From positions 124,001 through 188,000 of the forward strand of contig JAOACD010000003.1 in assembly GCA_026417975.1 (NCBI GenBank): a stretch of 64,000 bases of DNA, given 5' to 3'. The position numbers and the translations under genes were made by a program. How positions within the stretch are numbered: the stretch's first letter is position 1; each line of letters begins with the position of its first letter. Origin of the DNA: Melioribacter sp. (GTDB taxonomy: Bacteria; Bacteroidota; Ignavibacteria; Ignavibacteriales; Melioribacteraceae). Under the pieces are notes generated by a model. The model did not search any database. It saw nothing but the letters and a program-made list of their open reading frames with translations, and was not told the origin of the DNA. This document shows, piece after piece, positions 36,157 through 45,265 of this stretch.

Positions 36157-37347
36157 TTAGTGTATTAAGTATAAATCGTTTTGCCTATCGGATAAAAATT
36201 CACAACCATTTTTTGTTACATATACCATTTCTTCAATTGTGGCAATTCCATAGTTATCGATAGTTAGTCTTGGTTCAAGGGTAAAAACATTGCTTTCTTC
36301 AATTTCGAGTAATGGTAAGTTACCGTAACGTTCCCATTTAGGTCCCAAGAGAGCCCCACCATCGTGAACAGAACGTCCTACTTGATGACCTAGTCCATGA
36401 GGGAATTCACTATAGCCATTAATTTGAATATAGTTTCTTGCTATCTGATCAATTTCCCATCCTTGTTTACCAGGTTTAATTTCATTTGCTGCTTTAGTAA
36501 TAGCTTCTTTTATTACATTAAATCCTTTTTGAACCTCTTCTGGAGGAGTGTCTTCATTTTCTTTCAATATATACCAAGTTCTCTGTAAATCTGAACAATA
36601 GCCATTTATTTTTATACCAAAATCTATATTTAATACATGGCCTGGCTGAATTATTCTATCAGTTGGGCCCGAATGAGCTCCTGCTGTATCTGGTCCAGTA
36701 AAAACAGAAGGGCAATATTCTTCATCCCATGCTAATTCGTAACCTTTCTCCTTTACTATGTTTTGGATGAAACTTGCAATTTGTTTTTCTGTCATTCCCG
36801 GCTTAATATATTTGCTTACTTCATCAAAAATTATCTGAGTTTCTTTGATTGCTTCTTTTATATATTCTAATTCTTTAGAAGATTTTCTACCTCTTAATGC
36901 TGCAACGAGCTCTTCGGATGAAATTAGCTTATCTACATATTCAGTTTCTTTAAAATATTCGAGTAGCTGTAAGTAAAGACCATGAGTTAGTCCATCTGCA
37001 AGGCTTGAATTTCTTGAATAATTTATTGCGATTTTATTTGGTTTAATTTGTTCAATTACTTCTAATAGTTTCTCTTTGATAGATTTCAGATAAGGATGTA
37101 TATTTTTATAAGTGCCTACTGATTTCATATTTTCATATTCAAGTGAACCTATTATAGCGTGTGTGTGACCTTCTTTTGTAATTATAAAAGCAGATTCCCA
37201 CGTAGCATTAGTACCAACCAGAATATCAATCATAGGGTCTTTAGTATTACCTGTCTCTCTTACAAAAGTTAACCACATGTCAATTTCTTTTTCTGAAAGG
37301 ATACTAGCTGCTTGTTCAATTTTTTCGAGTATTATTTCTTTTTGCAT
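36157..37347 (-). CDS. M24-family Xaa-Pro aminopeptidase-like peptidase
   Basis: 396 residues. A non-catalytic N-domain is followed by the pita-bread M24 domain (about 150-390). Metal ligands can be placed: Asp in NIDFGIKINGY and CSDLQRTW, His in GLGHQVGRSVHDGG, Glu in VFTLEPRL and Glu in IEEMVYV. M24 enzymes remove N-terminal residues ahead of proline. No signal peptide is present, so it is cytoplasmic. It lies 43 bases after the PAS kinase on the same strand. Confidence 0.9.
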   Translation of the reverse strand: MQKEIILEKIEQAASILSEKEIDMWLTFVRETGNTKDPMIDILVGTNATWESAFIITKEGHTHAIIGSLEYENMKSVGTYKNIHPYLKSIKEKLLEVIEQIKPNKIAINYSRNSSLADGLTHGLYLQLLEYFKETEYVDKLISSEELVAALRGRKSSKELEYIKEAIKETQIIFDEVSKYIKPGMTEKQIASFIQNIVKEKGYELAWDEEYCPSVFTGPDTAGAHSGPTDRIIQPGHVLNIDFGIKINGYCSDLQRTWYILKENEDTPPEEVQKGFNVIKEAITKAANEIKPGKQGWEIDQIARNYIQINGYSEFPHGLGHQVGRSVHDGGALLGPKWERYGNLPLLEIEESNVFTLEPRLTIDNYGIATIEEMVYVTKNGCEFLSDRQNDLYLIH

Positions 37348-37390
37348 TTTATTTCCTCAATTTTTTATACAGGAGTTACAAAACATTTTT

Positions 37391-38944
37391 TTAATTACGA
37401 AACTCATTTTTATTTAGTGAAAAACTAAAAGTAGTGCCTTTACCTAATTCGCTGTTTACCCAGATTTTACCCCCGTTTTTTTCAATCATCTCTTTACATA
37501 GTATTAAACCTAAACCACTTCCTTTTTCATCTTTAGTGCCAGCTTTTGTAAATGGAATATCTATACGGAATAATTTTTCTAAATCCTGCTGATCTATCCC
37601 TACACCATTATCGGTAATAGAAATTTCTATCATGTTATCTTTTTCTTCTGAAGCTAAAAGTATCTTACCATTTTCAAAAGTAAATTTTATTGCATTAGAG
37701 ATTAAGTTCTGTAAAACAGAAAAAACCATGTCTTTGTCAGCAAAGACAACATGTTCTGGATTTATGTTGTTGACTATTTGAATTTTTTTAATTGCTGCGT
37801 TATTTGAGAGAAGGTTTAATACTTTATTTACAACGTCATATACTTTGAAATGATGAGGTTTAAAAGAAATTGTACCTGTTTGTATGCGTGACCATTGTAA
37901 TAAATTTTCGAGGAGTGCAAAAACAGTCTTTGCTGCTTCATTTATATTCTCTGCAAAAGATTTTATTTCTTCTTTACTTAATTCGTCAATATCTTGATAC
38001 AAAAACTCTGAAAAACTAAGGAGGGAACCAAAGGGGCTTCTTAAATCATGTGCTATTATAGAGAAAAATTTGTCTTTTGCAGCGTTAGAATTTTTTAATT
38101 CTTGATTTAGTATTTCAAGTTTTTCAACTAATTCTTTAAGTTGGGCTTCGTGTTTTTTTCTTTCAGTATAGTCTCTTAAAATACCTCTGTAGCCAATAAT
38201 TTTACCTTCTTTATCTTTAACTGCCGCCGATGTTTCTCTTACGATTGCAATTTCACCATTTAGTTTTCTTATTTTTATTTCGAAATCTTTTACAAACCCA
38301 TTTTTAAGTAATTCTTCCTTGAATTTTTCTCTCTCTTCTGGATTTAGATAAATATCTTTTGCAATATTTATTTTTTTTAATTCTTCCAGAGATTTAATTC
38401 CAAAAAATTCCATTCCTGCTGGGTTTAAATCAATAAACCTTCCATCAATTGTACTTTCATATACAATGTCTTTTATTTCCATAAAGAGTTCATGATATTT
38501 TTGCTGAGCTTCTTGTAATTTTTCTTCTGTTTGAACAATGTGAGTAATATCTTTACTAAGTCCAATATAGGCTATTGGTTCCCCTTTGTCATCTCTTACA
38601 ATAGATGTACTTAATTCTATTACAAACTCAGTTCCATCTTTTCTTTTATTTATAAGTCTACCATGCCAACCACCTTTTTGAGTTGAGTTGTGGATTTCTT
38701 CCAAGAGTTGAACTGGATTTCTTTCTGATCTCAAAACTTTAGTGTTTTTTCCAATTATTTCTTCTGGAGAATATCCATACGTATTTATGAACGTTTGATT
38801 GACAAAGATTATGTTATGATCTAAATCAGTTATACTGATGCATTCTTGTGCCGAGTTAATAGCATGAATTAAAAGCTTAATATTTTTTTGGGATTCAAAG
38901 AAAGTATCTAATAGGTTTTTTATAGAATCCTTACCTTGGTTCAT
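37391..38944 (-). CDS. Double-PAS sensor histidine kinase
   Basis: 517 residues. The first PAS plus PAC spans about 30-140 (CISITDLDHNIIFVNQTFI), and the second spans about 150-265 (IKDIVYESTIDGRFIDLNPAG). A coiled linker, HisKA with His299 in IIAHDLRSPFGSLLSF, and an ATPase domain (VLQNLISNAIKF, DNGVGI, GSGLGLILCKEMI) follow. It is soluble with no transmembrane helix. No receiver gene is adjacent, so it is an orphan kinase. Confidence 0.93.
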   Translation of the reverse strand: MNQGKDSIKNLLDTFFESQKNIKLLIHAINSAQECISITDLDHNIIFVNQTFINTYGYSPEEIIGKNTKVLRSERNPVQLLEEIHNSTQKGGWHGRLINKRKDGTEFVIELSTSIVRDDKGEPIAYIGLSKDITHIVQTEEKLQEAQQKYHELFMEIKDIVYESTIDGRFIDLNPAGMEFFGIKSLEELKKINIAKDIYLNPEEREKFKEELLKNGFVKDFEIKIRKLNGEIAIVRETSAAVKDKEGKIIGYRGILRDYTERKKHEAQLKELVEKLEILNQELKNSNAAKDKFFSIIAHDLRSPFGSLLSFSEFLYQDIDELSKEEIKSFAENINEAAKTVFALLENLLQWSRIQTGTISFKPHHFKVYDVVNKVLNLLSNNAAIKKIQIVNNINPEHVVFADKDMVFSVLQNLISNAIKFTFENGKILLASEEKDNMIEISITDNGVGIDQQDLEKLFRIDIPFTKAGTKDEKGSGLGLILCKEMIEKNGGKIWVNSELGKGTTFSFSLNKNEFRN

Positions 38945-39005
38945 TTATAAATGCACCCTTAAAGATTCAATTGCAATGATTAATATACAACAAATTTTAA
39001 TTACA

Positions 39006-39974
39006 TCAAGAATATTTTTTTGATGCTTTTTTTAATCTATCCATAATAGCAAGACCAAGGCCTTCTTCTTTAATTGGTTCAACTAAAATTAGTTCTGAAT
39101 CTTCTTTTTCAAGTTCATGAAGGTATTTGAATAAATTTGCCGCTGCTTCTTTTAAGTTTCCAGTGGTAGATAATATTTTTGTAGAAACAAATTCATATTT
39201 AACATTTATTTCTTTGAAGAATATAGCACTAATTTTTTTATCTTTATTTTTGGTAAGATTTTTTTCGTTAAGAAAGAGTAGTGGTTTTGTAGGGGAATAG
39301 TGATAAGGTAGTTGGCCAGGAGCTACAGGTTTGTGAGATTCACTTATGTGTAAGAGCTTAACGTTAATTTCTTTTTCAATTTCGTCTTTAGGTAATCCAC
39401 CTGGTCTTAGTAAATAGAAATTTCCTTCCTCAAATTGAATGATTGTTGATTCTAATCCTATGCTACATTCACCGCCATCTAGAATTATATCTACCTTATC
39501 TCCAAGACTTTTTTCAACGTGTTCAGCCAAAGTTGGACTTAAATGACCAAATTTATTAGCACTTGGTGCTGCTATAGGGGTTTGACTTTTTTCAATTAAT
39601 TCGAGTGCAGTAGGATGATTAGGCATTCTAATTGCAACGGTAGGATTTCCAGCAGTAACTATATCAGGAACTAATTCGGTTTTAGGTAGAACTAATGTTA
39701 ACGGACCGGGCCAGAACTTTTCTATAAGTCTATTAATTCTTTCATCTTTGTAACTTGTAAATTTATTTATCCACTCTTTTTGAGATATATGAAGAATTAA
39801 TGGGTTGAATGATGGTCTTTTTTTTACTTCAAAAATTTTTGCGACTGCTATTGGATTAAGACCATCAGCACCAAGACCGTATACTGTCTCGGTAGGAAAA
39901 GCAACAAGACCCCCTTCTTTAATTATTTTAGCAGCAAGTTCAATTGTTTCTTTATTTACTTTTGTGATATTCAT
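39006..39974 (-). CDS. L-threonylcarbamoyladenylate synthase (Sua5-type)
   Basis: 322 residues. The YrdC fold is clear in GGLVAFPTETVYGLGADG, KKRPSFNPLILHI and IAAPSANKFGHLSPT, with a C-terminal Sua5 domain after PVAPGQLPYHYSPTKPL. This makes it the two-domain Sua5 form rather than the short TsaC. It makes the threonylcarbamoyl-AMP used for the t6A tRNA modification. It lies 61 bases upstream of the PAS kinase on the same strand. Confidence 0.95.
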   Translation of the reverse strand: MNITKVNKETIELAAKIIKEGGLVAFPTETVYGLGADGLNPIAVAKIFEVKKRPSFNPLILHISQKEWINKFTSYKDERINRLIEKFWPGPLTLVLPKTELVPDIVTAGNPTVAIRMPNHPTALELIEKSQTPIAAPSANKFGHLSPTLAEHVEKSLGDKVDIILDGGECSIGLESTIIQFEEGNFYLLRPGGLPKDEIEKEINVKLLHISESHKPVAPGQLPYHYSPTKPLLFLNEKNLTKNKDKKISAIFFKEINVKYEFVSTKILSTTGNLKEAAANLFKYLHELEKEDSELILVEPIKEEGLGLAIMDRLKKASKKYS

Positions 39975-40078
39975 ATTTTTTTATTTATTTACTCGAAAAA
40001 TAACAAGTTTTGCTGAAGTTTAATAATTCCATAAATTTAGACATTAATTACTATATTTAAAAAAAGTAGAAGGGAAAA

Positions 40079-40846
40079 ATGGAACAAATTCAATCCTTAA
40101 AGAAATTCATCAGATTACTGGCAAATGAAAGTCAAAAAATTATCCTTCAATATTTTAGAAAGGAAATAAGTATTGAAACAAAAGAGGATTTTTCTCCTGT
40201 TACAATTGCAGATAAAAAATCAGAAGAAATTATGCGTGAATTAATAATCAAAGAATTTCCTGAACATGGTATTATAGGTGAAGAGTTTGGGAATATAAAT
40301 CCAGAGGCTGAGTATAAGTGGGTACTTGACCCAATAGATGGTACTAAAAGTTTTATTTGTGGAACACCGCTTTTTGGGACTTTAATAGCACTATTAAGAA
40401 ATAATCAGCCATTATTGGGAGCAATAAATTTACCTGTCTTAAATGAATTTTTAATTGGTGATAACGAGACTGCTTATTTAAATGACATTAGAGTAAATGT
40501 TAGGAGTTGTAAAGATATTTCATCTGCAGTTTTGTTAATCACAGATTACCTTAGTTTTGAAAAATATAGAAATATAAAAGCATTGAATAATCTAATAAAA
40601 AAAGTAAAGTTATTCAGAAACTGGGGTGATTGTTATGGGTATTACTTGGTAGCAACTGGTTATGCAGATATTATGATTGACCCTATTGTAAGTTTATGGG
40701 ATTTTATGGCATTAATTCCAATAATAAAGGGGGCTGGTGGCATAATAACAGATTATTATGGAAATGATCCTACTAAAGGAAATAGTATAGTTGCTACAGG
40801 AGGAATTATTCATAATGATGTGATTAAGATGCTTGTTCTCGAATGA
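40079..40846 (+). CDS. Inositol-monophosphatase-family phosphatase, HisN-like
   Basis: 255 residues. Metal-binding motifs GEEFG and WVLDPIDGTKSF (Glu, Asp, Asp) and the later IVSLWDFMALIPIIKGAGG are present. The WGDCYGYYLVATGYADIMID stretch matches the histidinol-phosphatase (HisN) branch better than inositol or CysQ phosphatases. No other histidine-synthesis gene lies nearby. AGAAGGG precedes the ATG. The downstream 188 bases before the riboswitch hold no gene and presumably its promoter. Confidence 0.85.
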   Translation: MEQIQSLKKFIRLLANESQKIILQYFRKEISIETKEDFSPVTIADKKSEEIMRELIIKEFPEHGIIGEEFGNINPEAEYKWVLDPIDGTKSFICGTPLFGTLIALLRNNQPLLGAINLPVLNEFLIGDNETAYLNDIRVNVRSCKDISSAVLLITDYLSFEKYRNIKALNNLIKKVKLFRNWGDCYGYYLVATGYADIMIDPIVSLWDFMALIPIIKGAGGIITDYYGNDPTKGNSIVATGGIIHNDVIKMLVLE

Positions 40847-41034
40847 TAGTGTATAAAAATATGAATCAGATTTTTAGGTTTAATAGTTCTGTATCTCTTA
40901 AAAAGTAAACAAGAAAATTAAGGTGAATATTTTAGATTCATAAAAAAACATTGCGGTAAGTTTTATAAAAAAGTGAGTCAATATATTGTTGTTAGAATAA
41001 AAATTTTCTATCTTAAAACATCGTTCTTAAAAAA

Positions 41035-41210
41035 GTTTGCGGTGTCCGAGAGGACTTAAAAGGGAAACCGGTGGTAAGCTTATGCTTAGAATCCGGTGCT
41101 GCCCCGCAACTGTGAGAGATGTTAAAGTCGTTTAACATTTTGCCACTGCTCGTTTAAAACGGGTGGGAAGGCGTTAAACGATATCTCGAGCCAGGAGACC
41201 TGCCGCAAAC
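41035..41210 (+). ncRNA. Cobalamin (adenosyl/aquo-B12) riboswitch
   Basis: All core elements are visible: the closing stem GTTTGCGG (41035-41042) with CCGCAAAC (41203-41210), the GGGAAACCGGTGG start of the core, ATCCGGTGCTGCCCCGCAAC, a GGGTGGGAAGGCG arm and the B12 box GAGCCAGGAGACCTGCC (41188-41204). It sits upstream of a BtuB-like receptor, as is usual for repression by vitamin B12. The stretch 40847-41034 before it holds no gene I can see. The downstream hairpins (41219-41248, and 41308-41354 next to the ribosome site) are the likely expression platform. Confidence 0.97.
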
Positions 41211-41307
41211 TCCGAATTAAATCAACCTTCGCGGGTGAGGTTTGATTTACGAAGTAAGTCGTATCTAATTCAAACCGGCTTGCTTTAAGCAAGTTATTTA
41301 AGCCCAC

Positions 41308-41354
41308 GAAGTTACAACCTTTAACAGATTGTTTAACAAAAAAGGAGTAACTTC
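41308..41354 (+). promoter_or_regulatory. Ribosome-site hairpin of the B12-regulated receptor
   Basis: GAAGTTAC (41308-41315) is perfectly complementary to GTAACTTC (41347-41354), which overlaps the end of the AAAGGAG ribosome site and the bases just before the ATG. When folded, it would block ribosome binding. A further hairpin lies upstream (41219-41227 with 41239-41248). Pairing is seen; its link to B12 binding is inference. No long T-run follows, which favours translational rather than transcriptional control. Confidence 0.6.
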
Positions 41355-41355
41355 T

Positions 41356-43272
41356 ATGAAAAATTTACTGTTAATTTCAGCTTTTTTCTTTGCTAATCTT
41401 CTATCTGCTCAAACAGATACTTTAAAAACAACTCTTTCAGAAATAGTTGTAACTGCAAACAGAACAGAAACGCCGTATTATTCGCTTGGAAGTTCTGTTA
41501 CTATAATTTCAGCCGAACAAATAAATGCAAAGCATTATAACACAGTTGTAGATATTCTAAGAGATGTTCCTGGATTAACTATTGTTCAACAAGGAGGTCC
41601 TGGAAAAATTGCAAATTTATTTATGAGAGGAGCTAATTCGAATCATACACTTGTTTTTATAGATGGAGTAAAAATGAATGATGCTTCTTCTCCTAATAAT
41701 GCATATGATTTTTCTATTCTTAATGTTAATGATATTGAGAAGATAGAGATAGTACGAGGACCTCAAAGTACACTGTATGGATCAGATGCGGTTGCTGGGG
41801 TTATAAATATTATTACTAAAGCTTATTCACAAAAACAAAAGTATTCTCTGAATGCAGAAGGTGGTTCAAATTCTTTTTACAGGGGAAATATTCTTTTGAC
41901 TGGGAGCTATAAACTTGTAAGTTACTTATTATCTGCTTCCGGAATGGGAAGTAAAGGAATCTCTGCAAGTAGTTCAAAATATGGTAACAATGAAACTGAT
42001 AAATTTTCGAATAATTCAATTACTTCAAAAATTAACTTTAATTTTCTTGAAAACTTAAGCCTAAATTTGATTTATAAGTATACAAAGCTAAAAACAGATA
42101 TAGACCAAAATGATAAACATGGTGATGATCCAAATTATACATATGATGCAAAAGAACAAATGTTTAGAGGAGAAATAAAATCGAGGTTATTAAATAATGC
42201 TTTTGTGTCTTCTTTGTCTGCCTCTTTTGTTGAGAGAAATAGTAGTTCTGTAGATGAGATTGATGATGTTAGACCTTATACATCTTCTAATAGCTCATAT
42301 AATTCTAATAGGATAAAATTCGATTGGCAAAATAATTTGCATTTCATAAAAGGTAATTTAATTTCATTTGGAATAGAAACAGAATTAGAAAAAGCAGATT
42401 CAAGATACTTTAGCAACTCGCAATGGGGGCCTTATGAAAGTGTTTTCCCTGAAAAATCAATTAGAACAACTGGGTTTTATATACAAGATCAAATAAGTAT
42501 TAAGAATTCATTATTTTCATCTATTGGATTTAGAATTGATAATAACGAGAAATATGGAACGGTAACCACTTATAGGATTGCTCCCGCTTATTTCTTTTCT
42601 AAAACAAATACTAAAATTAAGTTTAGTTACGGAACAGGCTTTAAGGCTCCATCACTTTATTATTTATTCGATCCAATGTTTGGAAATCCAGAACTAAAAC
42701 CAGAAAAAAGTATAGGTTGGGATGTGGGTATTGAACAATTTCTTATGAATGGAAATTTATCTTTTGGTATTACTTATTTTAATTTATCATTAAAAGATAT
42801 GTTTGGGTATGATGCAAACTTTAAAACTATTAATATAGCAAAAGCTTCTTCTAAAGGAATGGAAGTATATATAGCTCTTGACAACTTTAGTGGAATTTTT
42901 ATGAATGCTAATTACACTTTCAATAAAACTAAAGATGAGTATGAAAAAAGTAACGATTACAACAAATCTTTACTACGCAGACCAGAGCACCAATTTTATG
43001 TTAATTTAGGTTATAATATCAAAAAGCTAACACTTTCTACTTCAGTTAAGTATGTTGGAAAACGTGATGATAAAGACTTTTCTACCTATCCGGTTACAAG
43101 AGTAACACTAAAAGATTACTCAATAGTTAATTTAAACGTGGAATTTAAACTTCTTCCTTACTTAAATATATATGGAAAGATTGATAATCTTTTTAACACA
43201 GAATATGAAGAAGTACTTTATTATGGAACTTTGGGTAGAACATTCTATATAGGATTGAATGTTAAGATATAA
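41356..43272 (+). CDS. btuB: TonB-dependent cobalamin receptor, BtuB-like
   Basis: 638 residues from the ATG at 41356, which has AAAGGAG upstream and starts a signal peptide (about 1-18, NLLSAQ); the reading from 41329 is not likely. The plug domain follows, with a TonB-box-like LSEIVVTANR, LRDVPGLTIV and IEIVRGPQSTLYGSDAVAGVINIIT, and then a 22-strand barrel ending in LGRTFYIGLNVKI. B12 import is supported by the cobalamin riboswitch in front. No BtuF, C or D gene is adjacent, though an orphan FecCD permease lies at 60433. Confidence 0.92.
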   Translation: MKNLLLISAFFFANLLSAQTDTLKTTLSEIVVTANRTETPYYSLGSSVTIISAEQINAKHYNTVVDILRDVPGLTIVQQGGPGKIANLFMRGANSNHTLVFIDGVKMNDASSPNNAYDFSILNVNDIEKIEIVRGPQSTLYGSDAVAGVINIITKAYSQKQKYSLNAEGGSNSFYRGNILLTGSYKLVSYLLSASGMGSKGISASSSKYGNNETDKFSNNSITSKINFNFLENLSLNLIYKYTKLKTDIDQNDKHGDDPNYTYDAKEQMFRGEIKSRLLNNAFVSSLSASFVERNSSSVDEIDDVRPYTSSNSSYNSNRIKFDWQNNLHFIKGNLISFGIETELEKADSRYFSNSQWGPYESVFPEKSIRTTGFYIQDQISIKNSLFSSIGFRIDNNEKYGTVTTYRIAPAYFFSKTNTKIKFSYGTGFKAPSLYYLFDPMFGNPELKPEKSIGWDVGIEQFLMNGNLSFGITYFNLSLKDMFGYDANFKTINIAKASSKGMEVYIALDNFSGIFMNANYTFNKTKDEYEKSNDYNKSLLRRPEHQFYVNLGYNIKKLTLSTSVKYVGKRDDKDFSTYPVTRVTLKDYSIVNLNVEFKLLPYLNIYGKIDNLFNTEYEEVLYYGTLGRTFYIGLNVKI

Positions 43273-43340
43273 TCTTTTAGTTTTTTATGATAAAAAGTAA
43301 TAAAAGCAATGCGAATGGGAATTGTTAATTATCAAAATAA

Positions 43341-43367
43341 AAAGGCTCGTCACAATGACGAGCCTTT
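43341..43367. terminator. Bidirectional hairpin terminator between btuB and ferredoxin
   Basis: AAAGGCTCGTCA (41 to 52 of 433xx) pairs perfectly with TGACGAGCCTTT (43356-43367) around a 3-base loop. The left flank reads TTTTATTTTG on the minus strand, so it suits the convergent ferredoxin transcript as well as btuB. Confidence 0.85.
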
Positions 43368-43388
43368 AGAATACTTATTTTATGATTG

Positions 43389-43721
43389 TTATCTTCCTAT
43401 ACTGTCGAGATATTCTTTCTTTTTTAAGAGAGTTTCTTTATCCTCAACATGATTTGGATCTGGAACACAACAATCGACAGGGCAGACCGCAGCACATTGA
43501 GGTTCATCATGAAAACCTACACACTCTGTACATTTATCTGGTACGATATAGAATCGGTCGGCAGAAAAAAATCCAGTAGCCCCAGAAGGAGCAGGATCAT
43601 CAGGACCATAGGTTTTATCGCCTAATTGCCATTCAGCACCACCTTCGTATATAGCATTATTAGGGCATTCTGGTTCGCATGCACCACAGTTAATGCATTC
43701 ATCTGTAATCATTATAGCCAT
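43389..43721 (-). CDS. Long-chain 2[4Fe-4S] ferredoxin
   Basis: 110 residues starting after an AAGGAGA ribosome site. Cluster I has [12 protein letters not shown] and cluster II has CTECVGF...[10 protein letters not shown], with an insertion between cysteines as in green-sulfur-bacterial and Chlorobi ferredoxins. A C-terminal charged tail follows. It is a low-potential electron carrier and a possible partner of the Rnf complex at the left of the window. It is monocistronic, ending at the hairpin at 43341-43367. Confidence 0.9.
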   Translation of the reverse strand: MAIMITDECINCGACEPECPNNAIYEGGAEWQLGDKTYGPDDPAPSGATGFFSADRFYIVPDKCTECVGFHDEPQCAAVCPVDCCVPDPNHVEDKETLLKKKEYLDSIGR

Positions 43722-43898
43722 GACTTGTTCTCCTTGATTAATGAAAAAATTTATTTTTTATTACTGAATTCAAGGGGATATTAAAACGACAAATAATCTA
43801 TTGTAAAAATATCAAAGTTATAATACAAAAACATTAGTCAAAATTTTAACAGTGAAATAATAATAAAAGGTTAAAATAACTTCAAGAATGTGAATATA

Positions 43899-44615
43899 TT
43901 ACCAACTACCACTTGCACCACCTCCTCCAAAAGAGCCTCCGCCTCCGCTAAATCCACCAAAACCACCTCCAAATCCACCACTGCTACTCCATCCTCTAGT
44001 TCTGCCACCCATTGACCCAATTATCAGCCAAGGGAGAATACCTCCACCTCTACCTCCCCGGAATAAAAATAAAAAAATAAGCATGATTATTAAGTAAACA
44101 AACGGAAATTTAACATCATCTTCATCCTTTCTTTTTTCTTGTTTATATTCTCCTTTTGTAGCAGATATAATGGCATTAATTCCAGCATCTATTCCTTTAA
44201 AATAATCTCCACGCTTAAAATGTGGTCTTACTTCATTTCTTAAAATGGAACTGGCTAATGCATCGGTTAAAGTTCCTTCTAAACCATACCCAACTTCTAT
44301 TCTCATTTTCCTATCTTCTTTTGCAACAAAAAAAAGAACTCCATTGTTATTTTTAGCTGTGCCAATTTTATTTCTACTTGCAACTTCATAAGTATACATT
44401 TCGAGAGGATAACCGTTTAATGTTGATATCATTAAAAAAACTATTTGGTTAGAAGTAGAATCGTCAAAACTTTTTAACTTACTGTTTAAGTAAGCAATTT
44501 CTGAACTTGATAAAGTTGATGTAAAGTCGTTAGCATAGTTTTTAAGAATAGGAAATTCAACCTGAGCCTTAACTATCAATAAAGGAATTAAGAAAGAAAA
44601 GGATAATTTTTTCAT
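43899..44615 (-). CDS. TPM-domain membrane protein with glycine-rich tail (YgcG family)
   Basis: 238 residues from the ATG at 44615; an in-frame TTG at 44633 is less likely because the signal peptide begins MKKLSFSF. After the signal peptide comes the TPM domain (about 25-150; KIGTAKNNNGVLFFVA, KMRIEVGYGLEGTLTDA). A membrane helix and a serine/glycine-rich C-terminus (FGGGFGGFSGGGGSFGGGG) follow. Family members pair with LemA genes, as here, 14 bases apart. The function is thought to be membrane or photosystem/protein quality related, but it is not defined. Confidence 0.87.
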   Translation of the reverse strand: MKKLSFSFLIPLLIVKAQVEFPILKNYANDFTSTLSSSEIAYLNSKLKSFDDSTSNQIVFLMISTLNGYPLEMYTYEVASRNKIGTAKNNNGVLFFVAKEDRKMRIEVGYGLEGTLTDALASSILRNEVRPHFKRGDYFKGIDAGINAIISATKGEYKQEKRKDEDDVKFPFVYLIIMLIFLFLFRGGRGGGILPWLIIGSMGGRTRGWSSSGGFGGGFGGFSGGGGSFGGGGASGSW

Positions 44616-44629
44616 ATTTAACTCAATAA

Positions 44630-45235
44630 TCAAAATTGTACTTTAGGAGCTTGCTCTGCATTAGTAGCTGCTCTAAAATATTGTTTTTCCTTAAAACCCG
44701 TCATATTAGCAATTATAGAAGCGGGAAATCTTTTAATTTGAGTATTATATTCTTGTACTACTTGATTATACTTCATTCTTTCAACAGAAATTCTATTTTC
44801 GGTTCCTTCTAACTGAGCTTGTAGTTGAAGGAAATTTTCGTTTGCTTTGAGTTGTGGGTAATTTTCGGAGACTACAAGTAACCTTGATAGTGCATTACTC
44901 AACCCATCTTGCGCTTGCTGAAATTTTTGAAAAGCATTAGGGTCACTAAGTTGATCTGCGGTTAATCTTATTTGTCCAACTTTTGCTCTTGCTTCTGTAA
45001 CGGCAGTATATGTTTCTTTTTCAAAATTAGCTACTCCTTTTACGGTTTCTACAAGATTAGGTATTAAATCGTACCTTCTTTGATACTGATTTTCTACTTG
45101 GCTCCAAGCTTGATTTACATTTTCGTTTAGTGTAACTAATCTATTATAAACTCCTACTCCCCAGCTTATTGTCGAGATTATTATAATTAAAATAAAGGCT
45201 ACTATGCCAAGTGCAATTAATAATCCTTTTTTCAT
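44630..45235 (-). CDS. lemA: LemA family protein
   Basis: 201 residues with one N-terminal helix (about 5-28), followed by a coiled-coil domain. The NQAWSQVENQYQRRYDLIPNLVETVKG stretch contains the LemA hallmark, and TEARAK and ENYPQLKANENFLQLQ also match. It is preceded by a strong GGAGGTGAA ribosome site. It is the partner gene of the TPM protein downstream. The molecular role is not known. Confidence 0.93.
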   Translation of the reverse strand: MKKGLLIALGIVAFILIIIISTISWGVGVYNRLVTLNENVNQAWSQVENQYQRRYDLIPNLVETVKGVANFEKETYTAVTEARAKVGQIRLTADQLSDPNAFQKFQQAQDGLSNALSRLLVVSENYPQLKANENFLQLQAQLEGTENRISVERMKYNQVVQEYNTQIKRFPASIIANMTGFKEKQYFRAATNAEQAPKVQF

Positions 45236-45265
45236 TTCACCTCCAATTTATTGGATTAATGAATG

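Noticed and set aside
41122-41307. Minus-strand frame inside the cobalamin leader
   Set aside because: This region is the riboswitch and its hairpins, so coding is unlikely.
43899-43990. Short GGA/GGT repeats as a DNA repeat element
   Set aside because: They encode the glycine-rich tail of the TPM protein; the codons vary, so it is protein composition and not a repeat element.
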